This document shows, piece by piece, positions 8,739 to 16,631 of a stretch of 64,000 nt of DNA (the stretch's first letter is position 1; each line of letters starts with the position of its first letter). This DNA is from Chloroflexota bacterium (GTDB lineage Bacteria; Chloroflexota; Anaerolineae; Anaerolineales; Anaerolineaceae). The notes under the pieces were generated by a model. It did not search any database. It was not told the origin of the DNA and was given only the letters and a program-made list of their open reading frames with translations. Made by a program: the position numbers and the translations under genes. The stretch spans positions 1,302,001 through 1,366,000 of the forward strand of contig CP069394.1 in assembly GCA_016887485.1 (NCBI GenBank), written 5' to 3'.

Positions 8739-9741
8739 GAATATTCACCAGGATTCCAACATACGCCCAGTTATAAAGCCAGCCGGCTTCCGAAGTGCGC
8801 ATATTGACGCAGCCATGACTCATTGGCGTGCCGAAATTATCGTGCCAATAGGTGCCATGAATACCGTAACCCTGATAAAAATACATTGTGTAAGGCACAT
8901 CCGGCAGGTAATAGCCCGGCCCGGACATATCTGTATAAAGCAGCTTGATCCAGACAGCATATTGACCTGCAGGCGTCGGATGCAGATACGTTCCGGTCGA
9001 TACCAGGAAAGAGCGAACAATGGTATCGCCTTCATAGGCATAGAGCATCTGCGATGAGAGGTCAACATCAATCCATTTTTCATCATCCCCCACATCAGGG
9101 ATGGCATAGGTATAAGGAGCCTGGGTCGGCACCAGGGTTGGTGTAGGCGTAGCGGTTGGCGTAGACGTCGGTGTGGCTGTCGGTGTGGCAGTCGGGGTGC
9201 TGGTTGGCGTCGGGGTATTCGTGACGGTTGGTGTCAGGCTGGGTTTGTTAAATTCTTCCTGGCGGATCGGTCCGGCATTCTCAGCAGCTTTAACAATCCG
9301 GCTGGGCAGGAAATCCATGCCAAAGAAGAATAAGGTAATCATCAACACTATGGCGAACGTGCCCACCCAAACCGGGCTTTGCTTCTGAACGGTGATTGGG
9401 GGTGGCACCTTGAACGAGGGCGTCGGGGAAGGTTGGAATAAGCGGATCTCACGCGTCCGGTCCAGGTCAACATGCTGAGTTTCCTCAGCCATAACGCGCC
9501 CTTTGGCCCAGGCCAGTGCTTGTCGCACACGGGGATCGTATGGGTCAATCTCTTCTGCTTTTCGTAAATATGCCAGGCTGGCCTTTGGACTGGATAAGCC
9601 ACCGAGTAACAGCCAGCCTTCAATATCCTCAGGGTGTTCCCTGACTAATTTTTGGGCAATTCGCCGCGAGAGCATCCTGTCCCCGCGTCGCAGCGCCGAC
9701 TTGGCTTGTTCCAATAATATGAGATCGTGCCTGCTTGTCAT
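8731..9741 (-). CDS. L,D-transpeptidase with N-terminal TPR-like region and Thr-Pro linker
   Basis: 336 aa. An N-terminal helical/TPR-like cytoplasmic part ('ALRRGDRMLSRRIAQKLVREHPEDIEGWLLLGGL') is followed by a transmembrane helix near residue 130 ('VGTFAIVLMITLFFFGM'), a ~45-residue Thr/Pro/Ala linker and a C-terminal YkuD domain. The catalytic motif is 'HGTYWHDNFGTPMSHGCVNM'. The topology places the catalytic domain outside, tethered by the TP-rich spacer. It overlaps the downstream L,D-transpeptidase and sits next to an amidase, forming a peptidoglycan-processing cluster. Confidence 0.9.
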   Translation of the reverse strand: MTSRHDLILLEQAKSALRRGDRMLSRRIAQKLVREHPEDIEGWLLLGGLSSPKASLAYLRKAEEIDPYDPRVRQALAWAKGRVMAEETQHVDLDRTREIRLFQPSPTPSFKVPPPITVQKQSPVWVGTFAIVLMITLFFFGMDFLPSRIVKAAENAGPIRQEEFNKPSLTPTVTNTPTPTSTPTATPTATPTSTPTATPTPTLVPTQAPYTYAIPDVGDDEKWIDVDLSSQMLYAYEGDTIVRSFLVSTGTYLHPTPAGQYAVWIKLLYTDMSGPGYYLPDVPYTMYFYQGYGIHGTYWHDNFGTPMSHGCVNMRTSEAGWLYNWAYVGILVNIHD

Positions 9742-9770
9742 AATAAACGACCTCGAACCAGCTAAAACGA

Positions 9771-10628
9771 TTAATTATTCAAAAAACAAAGAAGGCCGGC
9801 AACAATGCCATCGGCGATCAATTCCGGGTTCTCTGTAATCATCTGGTAATCCATGTTCAAAAACCCAGCTTCGATAATCGCTGCGGGGGTTTGTGGGTTA
9901 ATCTCAGTAAATGCATGATAATACGTCATGTCATCCGTCACCGAACCAGCATGATAGGCCAATGCGGTCACTTCACCATATTGCTCCGAGAGGCATGTGG
10001 TGAGTTTCTGGCTTGTGGCCATATTCTGATCCGATAAAGCTGAAGCTACTTTATAACCAGTCGCTAAATCGTTGATATATTCACAAGAGTCCAGGTGAAT
10101 TGAGATGAGGACGCCTGCCTGGTAACCTTCCAGCCTGTCATCGAACTCTTCCAACAGATCGACTGTATAACCCATATCGGTCAGTTTCTTCTGGACCAAT
10201 GTGGCGATCTCCAGGTTTGAGGCTGCTTCTGTTGTGCCATTGGAACAGACAGCGCCGGAATCAAAGCCATAGTGCCCTGCCACGATCCCGATGTTTTTTG
10301 GCCCATTGTCAACGGCTGATTCCGCCGTTGCTTCAGCCAGATTCTCATAATTCCCGGAAGCTGATTGCAGCGCCTGGGCCATTCGGGATTCCAGGCTGCC
10401 TTCCACAAGGCTGCCCGGCGTCCAGATGGTGAATAAAGTAGCCACCACAAAAGCGGCTGCCAAAGCCGTCTGCATCCCCCGCCAAAAGGTAAAGGGCTTG
10501 ATTGCGGCTTGTTTTTTCTGACGCGGACGTTCCTTCGGGGGTTCCTGCGTCAGTTCTTCCCCGTTTTCCGGCTCATCATTCACCGGTTGTTGCTGCTCAA
10601 TGGGATCAAAGTCATCGGACATGTTCAT
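9771..10628 (-). CDS. N-acetylmuramoyl-L-alanine amidase (Amidase_3) membrane-anchored
   Basis: 285 aa. A charged cytoplasmic N-terminus (~70 aa) precedes one transmembrane segment ('GMQTALAAAFVVATLFTIW'). The extracellular domain has the zinc-amidase pattern: 'GIVAGHYGFDSGAVC' (His), 'ISIHLDSCEY' (His), and 'AAIIEAGFLNMDYQMI' (Glu). It cleaves the bond between MurNAc and L-Ala of the stem peptide. It is read in the same direction as the two L,D-transpeptidases just downstream (29 bp), so co-expression is likely. A second ATG two codons in is an equally possible start. Confidence 0.88.
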   Translation of the reverse strand: MNMSDDFDPIEQQQPVNDEPENGEELTQEPPKERPRQKKQAAIKPFTFWRGMQTALAAAFVVATLFTIWTPGSLVEGSLESRMAQALQSASGNYENLAEATAESAVDNGPKNIGIVAGHYGFDSGAVCSNGTTEAASNLEIATLVQKKLTDMGYTVDLLEEFDDRLEGYQAGVLISIHLDSCEYINDLATGYKVASALSDQNMATSQKLTTCLSEQYGEVTALAYHAGSVTDDMTYYHAFTEINPQTPAAIIEAGFLNMDYQMITENPELIADGIVAGLLCFLNN

Positions 10629-10764
10629 TGGATTAAATGTTACCTTAATTCTCCGAATTTTGACAGATTGGAAACAATTTTTACCAATACTAGTGCTATT
10701 GTATCAGATGAGAGTCTCGTAAGTATCTTGACGATTGCTGGTCGAGAAAGTATAACAAATTTAT

Positions 10765-11280
10765 ATGAAAGATGAAAAAATAATTCAAATGATAAAACCT
10801 GAAGACTTAAAAGAAGCCATGCGTTCATGGCTGACCGGGGTGGCAATTGTGACAAGCAAATATGGTGAAGCAGTTCATGGTATGACAGCCAATAGCTTCA
10901 ACTCCCTTGCCCTTGATCCACCAACAGTATTGGTCGCTCTGCGACACCATACTCGGACGCAACAAATGGTCCGTGCAAGCGGGATATATGCCATCAGTAT
11001 TCTGGATATCCACCAAATCGGCCTTGCCAGGCGTTTTGCGGGACAAACAGAAACCGGCAAACCTCGTTTTGAGGGCGTGGAAACCTTTGAAATGACCACC
11101 GGTGCACCGATGATCCAAAATGCCACGGCTTTTCTTGATTGCAAGGTCGTCAAGGATTTTGACATCGGCGATACCACGGTTTTCATCGGCGAAGTCGTTG
11201 CCTCCAAAGTTATCCCCGGGAATGGAAAAGACCCATTGCTCTATTTCAACCGTCAATGGCGGAAATTGGAGAAGCTATGA
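10765..11280 (+). CDS. Flavin reductase-like domain protein
   Basis: 171 aa with the FMN-binding split-barrel of flavin reductases: 'AMRSWLTGVAIVTSK', 'HGMTANSFNSLALDPPTVLVAL', 'FAISILD'-like strand and 'FEGVETF...GAPMIQNATAFLDCKV'. These proteins bind FMN and either supply reduced flavin to a partner monooxygenase or act as independent oxidoreductases. No monooxygenase is adjacent. Its TGA stop overlaps the start of the AMMECR1 gene (ATGA), so both are translated from one message. Confidence 0.88.
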   Translation: MKDEKIIQMIKPEDLKEAMRSWLTGVAIVTSKYGEAVHGMTANSFNSLALDPPTVLVALRHHTRTQQMVRASGIYAISILDIHQIGLARRFAGQTETGKPRFEGVETFEMTTGAPMIQNATAFLDCKVVKDFDIGDTTVFIGEVVASKVIPGNGKDPLLYFNRQWRKLEKL

Positions 11281-11846
11281 CAGATCACCTTGATTCAGCT
11301 GAACAAAAACGCCTTCTGGAAATCGCCAGAGAATCTCTGACCCTTTCTGTGCAGGGAAAAGCGCTGCCGGAACTCAATTTACAGGACCTACCCCAAGCGC
11401 TTCAAGCAGATGGTGCATCATTCGTCACGTTGACCGAATCCGGACAACTGCGGGGGTGCATAGGTGCACTGGAGGCCTATCAGCCCCTCGCACAGGACGT
11501 GCAGGAACATGCTATGGCAGCGGCGTTGCAAGATTATCGCTTCCCCCAGGTTCGGCCGGATGAGCTTCCGGTGATCGAGATCGAAGTCTCCATCCTGACA
11601 CCCAAAGTTCTGCTGGATTATGATGATGCAGATGACCTGCTTAGGAAATTGCGGCCAGGCGTGGATGGCGTGGTTCTGCAGGATGGCTTCCGCAAAGCCA
11701 CCTTCCTCCCCCAGGTTTGGGATCAGCTTCCCCAGCCGGAGCAATTCCTGGCCCACCTCTGCCAAAAGATGGGAGCAAGTTCCAACCTCTGGCAACGAAA
11801 ACACCTGACGGTTTTCACCTATCAGGTGCAGGAATTTCAAGAGTAA
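11277..11846 (+). CDS. amrA: AMMECR1 domain protein (AmmeMemoRadiSam system protein A)
   Basis: 189 aa. The AMMECR1 signature 'LRGCIGALEAYQPLAQDV' is near residue 55-72, followed by 'AAALQDYRFPQVRPDELPVIEIEVSIL' features and 'GVDGVVLQDGFRKATFLPQVW'. The family often occurs with a Memo-like protein and a radical SAM enzyme (AmmeMemoRadiSam), whose chemistry is not settled; neither partner is in this window. The ATG at 11277 was preferred over an upstream in-frame ATG because it forms an ATGA overlap with the flavin reductase stop. Confidence 0.85.
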   Translation: MTDHLDSAEQKRLLEIARESLTLSVQGKALPELNLQDLPQALQADGASFVTLTESGQLRGCIGALEAYQPLAQDVQEHAMAAALQDYRFPQVRPDELPVIEIEVSILTPKVLLDYDDADDLLRKLRPGVDGVVLQDGFRKATFLPQVWDQLPQPEQFLAHLCQKMGASSNLWQRKHLTVFTYQVQEFQE

Positions 11847-11865
11847 TCCATCAATAGAGATCAAA

Positions 11866-11897
11866 AAAGAGCCACATGATTATGTGGCTCTTTCTAT
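11866..11897. terminator. Bidirectional terminator between convergent genes
   Basis: AAAGAGCCACA pairs with TGTGGCTCTTT, with A-rich sequence on the left and TTTCTATTTT on the right, so it can stop transcription from both the AMMECR1 gene and the convergent DUF4013 gene. Confidence 0.8.
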
Positions 11898-11929
11898 TTT
11901 ACAACTTGAGTAATTAAAACCAGATCAGG

Positions 11930-12592
11930 TTAAACCGCTTCAAAAACCTCTGGCCTGGAGGCGTTATATGCCTGACCAACCATGTGCATCACGATCAGGT
12001 TTGCATAAGCGGCCGTCAATACTGCGCCGATACCACATACGATACCGCCCAATGGGGCAATGATGCCCATCGCAAGGAGGTAACCAACGGCAACCAATAA
12101 CCATGAGACGAAAGATTTCTTCAGCAGGGCAAATAGCTCTTTGAACTTGAAAGCAGCCCCGAATTCACCCTTGGCAATGTAATTGGCAATACCAACAGCA
12201 CTCAGGAACATGATCAGTAGAGCCAAGAGCAAGCCGAACAGGCCAAAACAACCACCGAGAATATAGAAAATCACACTCATTGCCTGTTCCGAATTGGGAG
12301 CGGCAGAGAATAAACCAGAGGAAATGCCAGCGAAAATCGCAATGGGCAAGCTATAAATGAGGCCAATGATCGTCACCATGAAACCTTTGCCCAGATCAGC
12401 ACCGAAATCCAGTTCAGGCAATGCATTTTCCAGATTTCCGTCCATCACATTCTTGGCGGCTTTCATTGCCCAACCTATCAGGACAAAGGGGCCAACCACA
12501 GGAATCAGGCTGCATACGGCAGGAATGGCTACCTTTTTAAACCAGTCCGGGTCCTTGAAAACATAACTAAAAGCAAGACCGAAATCCATCAT
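11930..12592 (-). CDS. DUF4013-type membrane protein
   Basis: 220 aa, almost wholly hydrophobic with about five to six transmembrane helices: 'VAIPAVCSLIPVVGPFVLIGWAM' near 20-45, 'GFMVTIIGLIYSLPIAIFAG', 'VIFYILGGCFGLFGLLLALLIMFLSAVG', 'SFVSWLLVAVGYLLAMGIIAPLGGIVCGIGAVLT'. The 'NVMDGNLENALPELDFGADLGKG' loop after the first helices is typical of DUF4013. Function unknown. Ribosome site AGGAGA. Confidence 0.75.
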   Translation of the reverse strand: MMDFGLAFSYVFKDPDWFKKVAIPAVCSLIPVVGPFVLIGWAMKAAKNVMDGNLENALPELDFGADLGKGFMVTIIGLIYSLPIAIFAGISSGLFSAAPNSEQAMSVIFYILGGCFGLFGLLLALLIMFLSAVGIANYIAKGEFGAAFKFKELFALLKKSFVSWLLVAVGYLLAMGIIAPLGGIVCGIGAVLTAAYANLIVMHMVGQAYNASRPEVFEAV

Positions 12593-12699
12593 TTCTCCTA
12601 TTCTAATTATCTATGATTTATCGAATAATCCAAATTGATCCAAACTTTTGAATTAATAAAAGGAACTTTTAGGTGTAAGAAGAACGCCCCACCCTGGCC

Positions 12700-12966
12700 C
12701 TAGAGCTGGGTGAACTTATCCACATTGAGTACGAAAATGGTCGCCCGCTTTTCATCCGTCTGGTTGGGCTTCTTGCAGCTTTTGCGGATCACATCCAAAG
12801 CTGTCGCCACCTTGTCATCATCTACGCCAATCAGGAGCGTGCTACGACCGCTGCGCAGGAAACCACCGGTGGACGCAATAAAGGTTACCCTGAAGTTTTC
12901 CTTCGTCAGGGAGCGGGAAACGCTATCGTTATCTTCGTCTTTAATAATGGCAATGATCAATTTCAT
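12700..12966 (-). CDS. Cyclic-di-AMP receptor (P-II-like, DarA/PstA family), copy 1
   Basis: 88 aa, a short P-II-like ferredoxin fold: 'MKLIIAIIKDEDNDSVSRSL' followed by 'FRVTFIASTGGFLRSGRSTLLIGV', the loop that binds cyclic-di-AMP in the PstA/DarA family. It is shorter than the ~109-residue Firmicutes proteins. It lies 2 bp after a second, longer receptor-like gene on the same strand. Cyclic-di-AMP usually coordinates potassium and osmotic balance and wall homeostasis; the immediate target of this receptor is not visible. Confidence 0.88.
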   Translation of the reverse strand: MKLIIAIIKDEDNDSVSRSLTKENFRVTFIASTGGFLRSGRSTLLIGVDDDKVATALDVIRKSCKKPNQTDEKRATIFVLNVDKFTQL

Positions 12967-12968
12967 CG

Positions 12969-13322
12969 CTAGAATTCCTCATAATGTTCAACTTCAAGTG
13001 AAAATACATTCGCGCCGCCAATCGTGATCGGCGTGGGAGCCGGCATCGGCAATGGTGCACTTTCCATCGGCACAGCAATGAAAGCCACCCGCTGACGACA
13101 GGTCTTATTCAATAAATCAATGGCCTTTTCATATTGTTCGGTTTCGATATCGATCATCAGGGTCGCATTCTTTCGGCCAAGAAATCCCCCAACGCTGGGC
13201 AGGCGGGTCACGCTGATGCCCTCATCGGTCAGAGATTGGATTGCCATATCGGCATCCTGACCCTGAACGACAACGATCATGAGATCATGTTGTGATTGAT
13301 CCATTTCAGTTTCTGGTGTCAT
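12969..13322 (-). CDS. Cyclic-di-AMP receptor-like protein, copy 2
   Basis: 117 aa with the same P-II-like fold: 'DLMIVVVQGQDADMAIQSLTDEGISVTRLPSVGGFLGRKNATLMIDI' features correspond to the ligand loop 'STGGFL-R' of its downstream neighbour, here 'SVGGFLGRKN'. A C-terminal extension of ~25 residues is absent in copy 1. The two genes are translationally adjacent (2 bp), suggesting a heteromeric or divided sensor. AAGGA ribosome site. Confidence 0.85.
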   Translation of the reverse strand: MTPETEMDQSQHDLMIVVVQGQDADMAIQSLTDEGISVTRLPSVGGFLGRKNATLMIDIETEQYEKAIDLLNKTCRQRVAFIAVPMESAPLPMPAPTPITIGGANVFSLEVEHYEEF

Positions 13323-13429
13323 ACCTTTCCTTTTTTCAACCCACTGTAATAATATCAGGGATGGTCTAAGTATACCTTAATCCCTTTTCCGAGAGCCTTT
13401 TCTACGTGTTTTTGATCTTCCCGCGGGGG

Positions 13430-13876
13430 TCAATCGAACCAATCCACGACCATATCTTCCAGGTCATCCAGATCCACTTCCGCTTCGGCCACGGCCTTGC
13501 CGCAGACCGAAACACCGACCTGGCGGACCGTGTCCGGGTCACCAGAGTTCAGCGGATGCCACCAGGCCAAAGACCGCCCTTCCGCCAATCGTCGGTAAGC
13601 GCAGCTTTCTGGCAGCCAACTCAGCTCATGGGCCAGGTCGGCTGTGAGTTGAAGGCAGTCCGGCACCAGTCTGGACCGATTGCCGTAATCCTGGCAGCGG
13701 CAGGTCTTCAGGTCCAACAGGCGGCAGGCTACATTGGTGTAATAAACCTCGCCGGTGTCAATATCCTCGATCTTATGCAGGCAGCATTTCCCACAGCCGT
13801 CGCATAAGGCTTCCCATTCTTCCAATGTGAGTTCTGAGAGCGTTTTTTCTTCCCAAAAGCGGTTCTTTTCAGCCAA
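13430..13876 (-). CDS. YcgN family cysteine-cluster protein (UPF0260)
   Basis: 148 aa with the family hallmark '[17 protein letters not shown]' near residue 20-36, and further cysteines in '[15 protein letters not shown]' and 'PDCLQL...ESCAYR'. The family is thought to bind a metal or iron-sulfur cluster; function is not established. Full length compared with YcgN proteins. Monocistronic by position. Confidence 0.85.
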   Translation of the reverse strand: MAEKNRFWEEKTLSELTLEEWEALCDGCGKCCLHKIEDIDTGEVYYTNVACRLLDLKTCRCQDYGNRSRLVPDCLQLTADLAHELSWLPESCAYRRLAEGRSLAWWHPLNSGDPDTVRQVGVSVCGKAVAEAEVDLDDLEDMVVDWFD

Positions 13877-14015
13877 GGTTCCTCATTCATTTCAGCGGTA
13901 ATGTTTTCTTTTTTATAGCACGGGTCTGATTCCTTGTCCATAATTCACAACGTTTGTCATTCTTTCACAATGAAGTTATACTAAATAAGAGGATCAATCA
14001 GAACGGGAGACACAC

Positions 14016-14414
14016 ATGGCTGGAAAAAGTGTAAAGAAAATGGATGTCAATTCCGCATCATTGGCGGAGCTGGTCGCGATCAATGGCGTTGGCGAAAGTC
14101 TGGCCGAAAAGATTGTTGCTGGACGCCCTTACGCCAAACTTAAAGACCTGTTGGCGGTTAACGGGATCAGTGAGAAAAAGCTGGAGGTCCTTTCGGATTA
14201 CCTTAAAGTCCCCGCCGCACCAAAGAAAATTGAACCCAGCCTAGTAGAGCCCTACGATCACATTTCCAGTGACAAGCCCTTCACCAAGGTGGGCAATACT
14301 GAAGCCTTCGTGTTCCTTGAGGACCGCAATGAACGCCAGGACGCTTTCCTGATGATCGCCGGCGGCTTCATCCTCGGGCTCATCATCCTCCTGCTCCGGC
14401 GCGGCTCGGACTAA
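14016..14414 (+). CDS. Helix-hairpin-helix protein with C-terminal membrane anchor
   Basis: 132 aa. Residues ~8-65 hold a ComEA-like double helix-hairpin-helix: 'MDVNSASLAELVAINGVGESLAEKIV' and 'LKDLLAVNGISEKKLEVLSDYL'. A linker follows, then one transmembrane helix near the C-terminus ('MIAGGFILGLIILLLRRG'). The order is opposite to ComEA, whose anchor is N-terminal. DNA contact at the membrane is an inference. CGGGAG ribosome site; strong terminator directly downstream. Confidence 0.75.
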   Translation: MAGKSVKKMDVNSASLAELVAINGVGESLAEKIVAGRPYAKLKDLLAVNGISEKKLEVLSDYLKVPAAPKKIEPSLVEPYDHISSDKPFTKVGNTEAFVFLEDRNERQDAFLMIAGGFILGLIILLLRRGSD

Positions 14415-14447
14415 ACCATTTACAGTTTTACCCTAACCTGAGAAATT

Positions 14448-14474
14448 ACACCCCCGCTGTGCGGGGGTGTTTAT
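14448..14474 (+). terminator. Rho-independent terminator
   Basis: ACACCCCCGC / GCGGGGGTGT hairpin with a 3-base loop, followed by TTATTT, 34 bp after the helix-hairpin-helix gene. Confidence 0.8.
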
Positions 14475-14508
14475 TTACATCGTTTTGATCTTTAGAAAAA
14501 GAATATTA

Positions 14509-15036
14509 TCAATACAGTTCTGAATTTTTAAAAGGAATCAACGCTAAAACCACTGCCTGCTCATAAAGTGAGGTGCGGGTCTCCACATTACCCGTCAACA
14601 GACCCACTGCACCGTTCTGCTGCTTGGAGTTGGATTCGCCAAAGACCAGGTCATCAGCATCCCCCAGTTCCATCCCATCTTCAACCAACTTGCGTACTCG
14701 GTCCGGTAATCGAAAAGATGCCGTCCGGGCATTACTTTCCCGTTCATCGCTGAGGATCTCCACCCAGGCAAAAGCCACCAAATCACCCTCCTGGATTTCG
14801 CAACCCCCTTCCACGCCCGTCCAATAATCCGCCTTAGGTGTAAGCTCTCGGGCATGCCTGGCGCGGTTTATTGCGCCCTGGCGGGTTTCCACATCAGACA
14901 TCGGTTGATCCGATACGTCCGATGGCACAGACACCGCGTTAACTTGGAAAGTCTCCTCCGGGAAGAGGCGTTGGAAAGCGCTCAGGACAGCCGCGGCTTT
15001 TACAGGGTTGAGTGATGCAACGGTGATTGTTTTCAC
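14509..15036 (-). CDS. yjjX: Inosine/xanthosine triphosphatase, YjjX family (DUF84)
   Basis: 175 aa. It starts with the substrate-binding motif 'ITVASLNPVKAAAVLSAF' and has 'VPSDVSDQPMSDVETRQGAINRA' and 'GVEGGCEI' typical of YjjX. The enzyme hydrolyses non-canonical ITP/XTP to keep them out of nucleic acids. GTG start. It lies 9 bp downstream of the dCTP deaminase gene, giving a nucleotide-pool pair in one transcript. Confidence 0.88.
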   Translation of the reverse strand: MKTITVASLNPVKAAAVLSAFQRLFPEETFQVNAVSVPSDVSDQPMSDVETRQGAINRARHARELTPKADYWTGVEGGCEIQEGDLVAFAWVEILSDERESNARTASFRLPDRVRKLVEDGMELGDADDLVFGESNSKQQNGAVGLLTGNVETRTSLYEQAVVLALIPFKNSELY

Positions 15037-15045
15037 AGTCAGATC

Positions 15046-15600
15046 CTATAGCTTCGGCAGTTCAATAGTCTTCTGGAACTGGTATTTACCCTTCTTATCC
15101 GCGTAGGATATCTCGCATTCCTCGTCCGATTCAAAGAACAAGACCTGCGCGATGCCCTCAAAGGAATAGATCTTCGCGGGCAGCGGCGTGGTGTTTGAGA
15201 TCTCCAGAGTCACGTAGCCTTCCCATTCGGGTTCAAACGGGGTTACGTTGACGATGATCCCGCAGCGGGCATAAGTGCTTTTCCCCACACAAATCGTCAG
15301 GACGCTGCGCGGGATGCGGAAATATTCCACTGTGCGAGCCAGAGCGAAGGAGTTCGGCGGGATGATGCAGACATCTCCGGTAAAATCAACCATGGAGTGT
15401 GGATCAAAGTGCTTCGGGTCCACCACAGCGGAAAAGACATTGGTAAAGATCTTAAATTCATTCGCAACACGAATATCATATCCATAAGAGGATGTCCCAT
15501 ATGAGATCACACCCTCCCGGACCTGCCCCTCTTCAAACGGCTCAATCATTTTCTGTTCCATCACCATTCGACGGATCCAACGGTCGGATTTGATACTCAT
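15046..15600 (-). CDS. dcd: dCTP deaminase
   Basis: 184 aa, matching the family length. Motifs: '[28 protein letters not shown]', '[53 protein letters not shown]' features including 'KSTYARCG' and catalytic Glu in 'PFEPEWEG'. It converts dCTP to dUTP for thymidylate synthesis; bifunctional forms also release dUMP, which cannot be excluded. The ATG at 15600 is chosen since AAAGGAG lies 8 bases upstream; a GTG two codons earlier is less well placed. Confidence 0.92.
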   Translation of the reverse strand: MSIKSDRWIRRMVMEQKMIEPFEEGQVREGVISYGTSSYGYDIRVANEFKIFTNVFSAVVDPKHFDPHSMVDFTGDVCIIPPNSFALARTVEYFRIPRSVLTICVGKSTYARCGIIVNVTPFEPEWEGYVTLEISNTTPLPAKIYSFEGIAQVLFFESDEECEISYADKKGKYQFQKTIELPKL

Positions 15601-15645
15601 GTGCACTTCTCCTTTAAAGCAATAAGATCTTATGGTAATGTCTGG

Positions 15646-16629
15646 CTAATTCCAGGGCAGCAAAACTAACCCCAGCGAACCCGGTTCAAGGGTGAAATAC
15701 TGAGTATGCAATGCACCGGTAATATAAGTCAATTTATAGTTGCCAGATGGCAGATCCGAGATGCCAAAGTTCTCCCCGGTCACCGGATTGGCGTTGGCAC
15801 CATAGGTGTAATACGTCACCGGGTAAAACCACCGAACAGGATTTCCTTCCGCATCCAACAATTCCAGGGTAATAACGAGCTGGTCAATCGGCTGATCTAA
15901 AGTATTTACAGCCAATCCCGCCAAAGCAGCGCCTTCACCACCATTGACGCGGTCAACCGGTGAAAACCACAGAGAGGGGTTGGTGGTCTTGAAGTAATCA
16001 TTCTCATCCAGCCTGACCTCAAAATGCAGGTGAGTGCCGGTGGCGATCCCCGTCATCCCTACCGCGCCGACCTGCTGGCCCACGGTGACGAGCTGCCCTG
16101 CTTCCACCATGATCTCAGACATATGACCATACAAGGTGAACAGGTCCCGGCCTTCAAACAAGCCGGGGTGCTTGATCACGACCACATTGCCATAAAAACC
16201 GGCATACGGTCCCAACGCATCCGGGTAATCCGACCCTGCAAACACGACTTCACCATCCTGAGCCGCCAAAACCGGGGTTCCGAATTCATTCACAAATTCC
16301 ACCCCATGATGCGGGTCCAGAAGGCCATTTGCCGTGCTGGCATAAGGATAGGTCAAATCAATGAATTGATTGTATTCCAGTCCAATCGGCTTTTCGAGCA
16401 GCCCAGCCCAGGCAGCCTGACAGAAGATCTCGCCGCAAGCCAGGTCCGGTGGGAAGGCTGGCGTCGGTTCCAGAGTTGCAGTCGGCGTCATGGTCGGCAC
16501 CAATCCAACCGTGGCCGTCGCCTCAGGTACAATGGTCGCAGTTGGGTCAACTGTCGGCATTGTGCCCGACTGACAAGCCGCGGCCAACACTGGAATCAGC
16601 AAGAAGATCGTCAGGTATTTAATTTTCAT
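15646..16629 (-). CDS. M23-family metallopeptidase, lipoprotein
   Basis: 327 aa. Lipoprotein signal 'LLIPVLAAACQS' with the lipobox Cys at residue ~19, a Thr-Pro-rich linker, then an LytM/M23 domain: 'HHGVEFVNEFGTPVLAAQDGEVVFAG' (His, Asp-like region), 'VVVIKHPG', and 'GTHLHFEVRL' with the HxH zinc motif. A C-terminal beta domain follows. It should cut peptidoglycan cross-bridges at the outer face of the membrane or act as an amidase activator. Two bases separate it from the upstream FTCD gene stop, so they are co-transcribed even though functions differ. Confidence 0.87.
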   Translation of the reverse strand: MKIKYLTIFLLIPVLAAACQSGTMPTVDPTATIVPEATATVGLVPTMTPTATLEPTPAFPPDLACGEIFCQAAWAGLLEKPIGLEYNQFIDLTYPYASTANGLLDPHHGVEFVNEFGTPVLAAQDGEVVFAGSDYPDALGPYAGFYGNVVVIKHPGLFEGRDLFTLYGHMSEIMVEAGQLVTVGQQVGAVGMTGIATGTHLHFEVRLDENDYFKTTNPSLWFSPVDRVNGGEGAALAGLAVNTLDQPIDQLVITLELLDAEGNPVRWFYPVTYYTYGANANPVTGENFGISDLPSGNYKLTYITGALHTQYFTLEPGSLGLVLLPWN

Positions 16630-16631
16630 TA

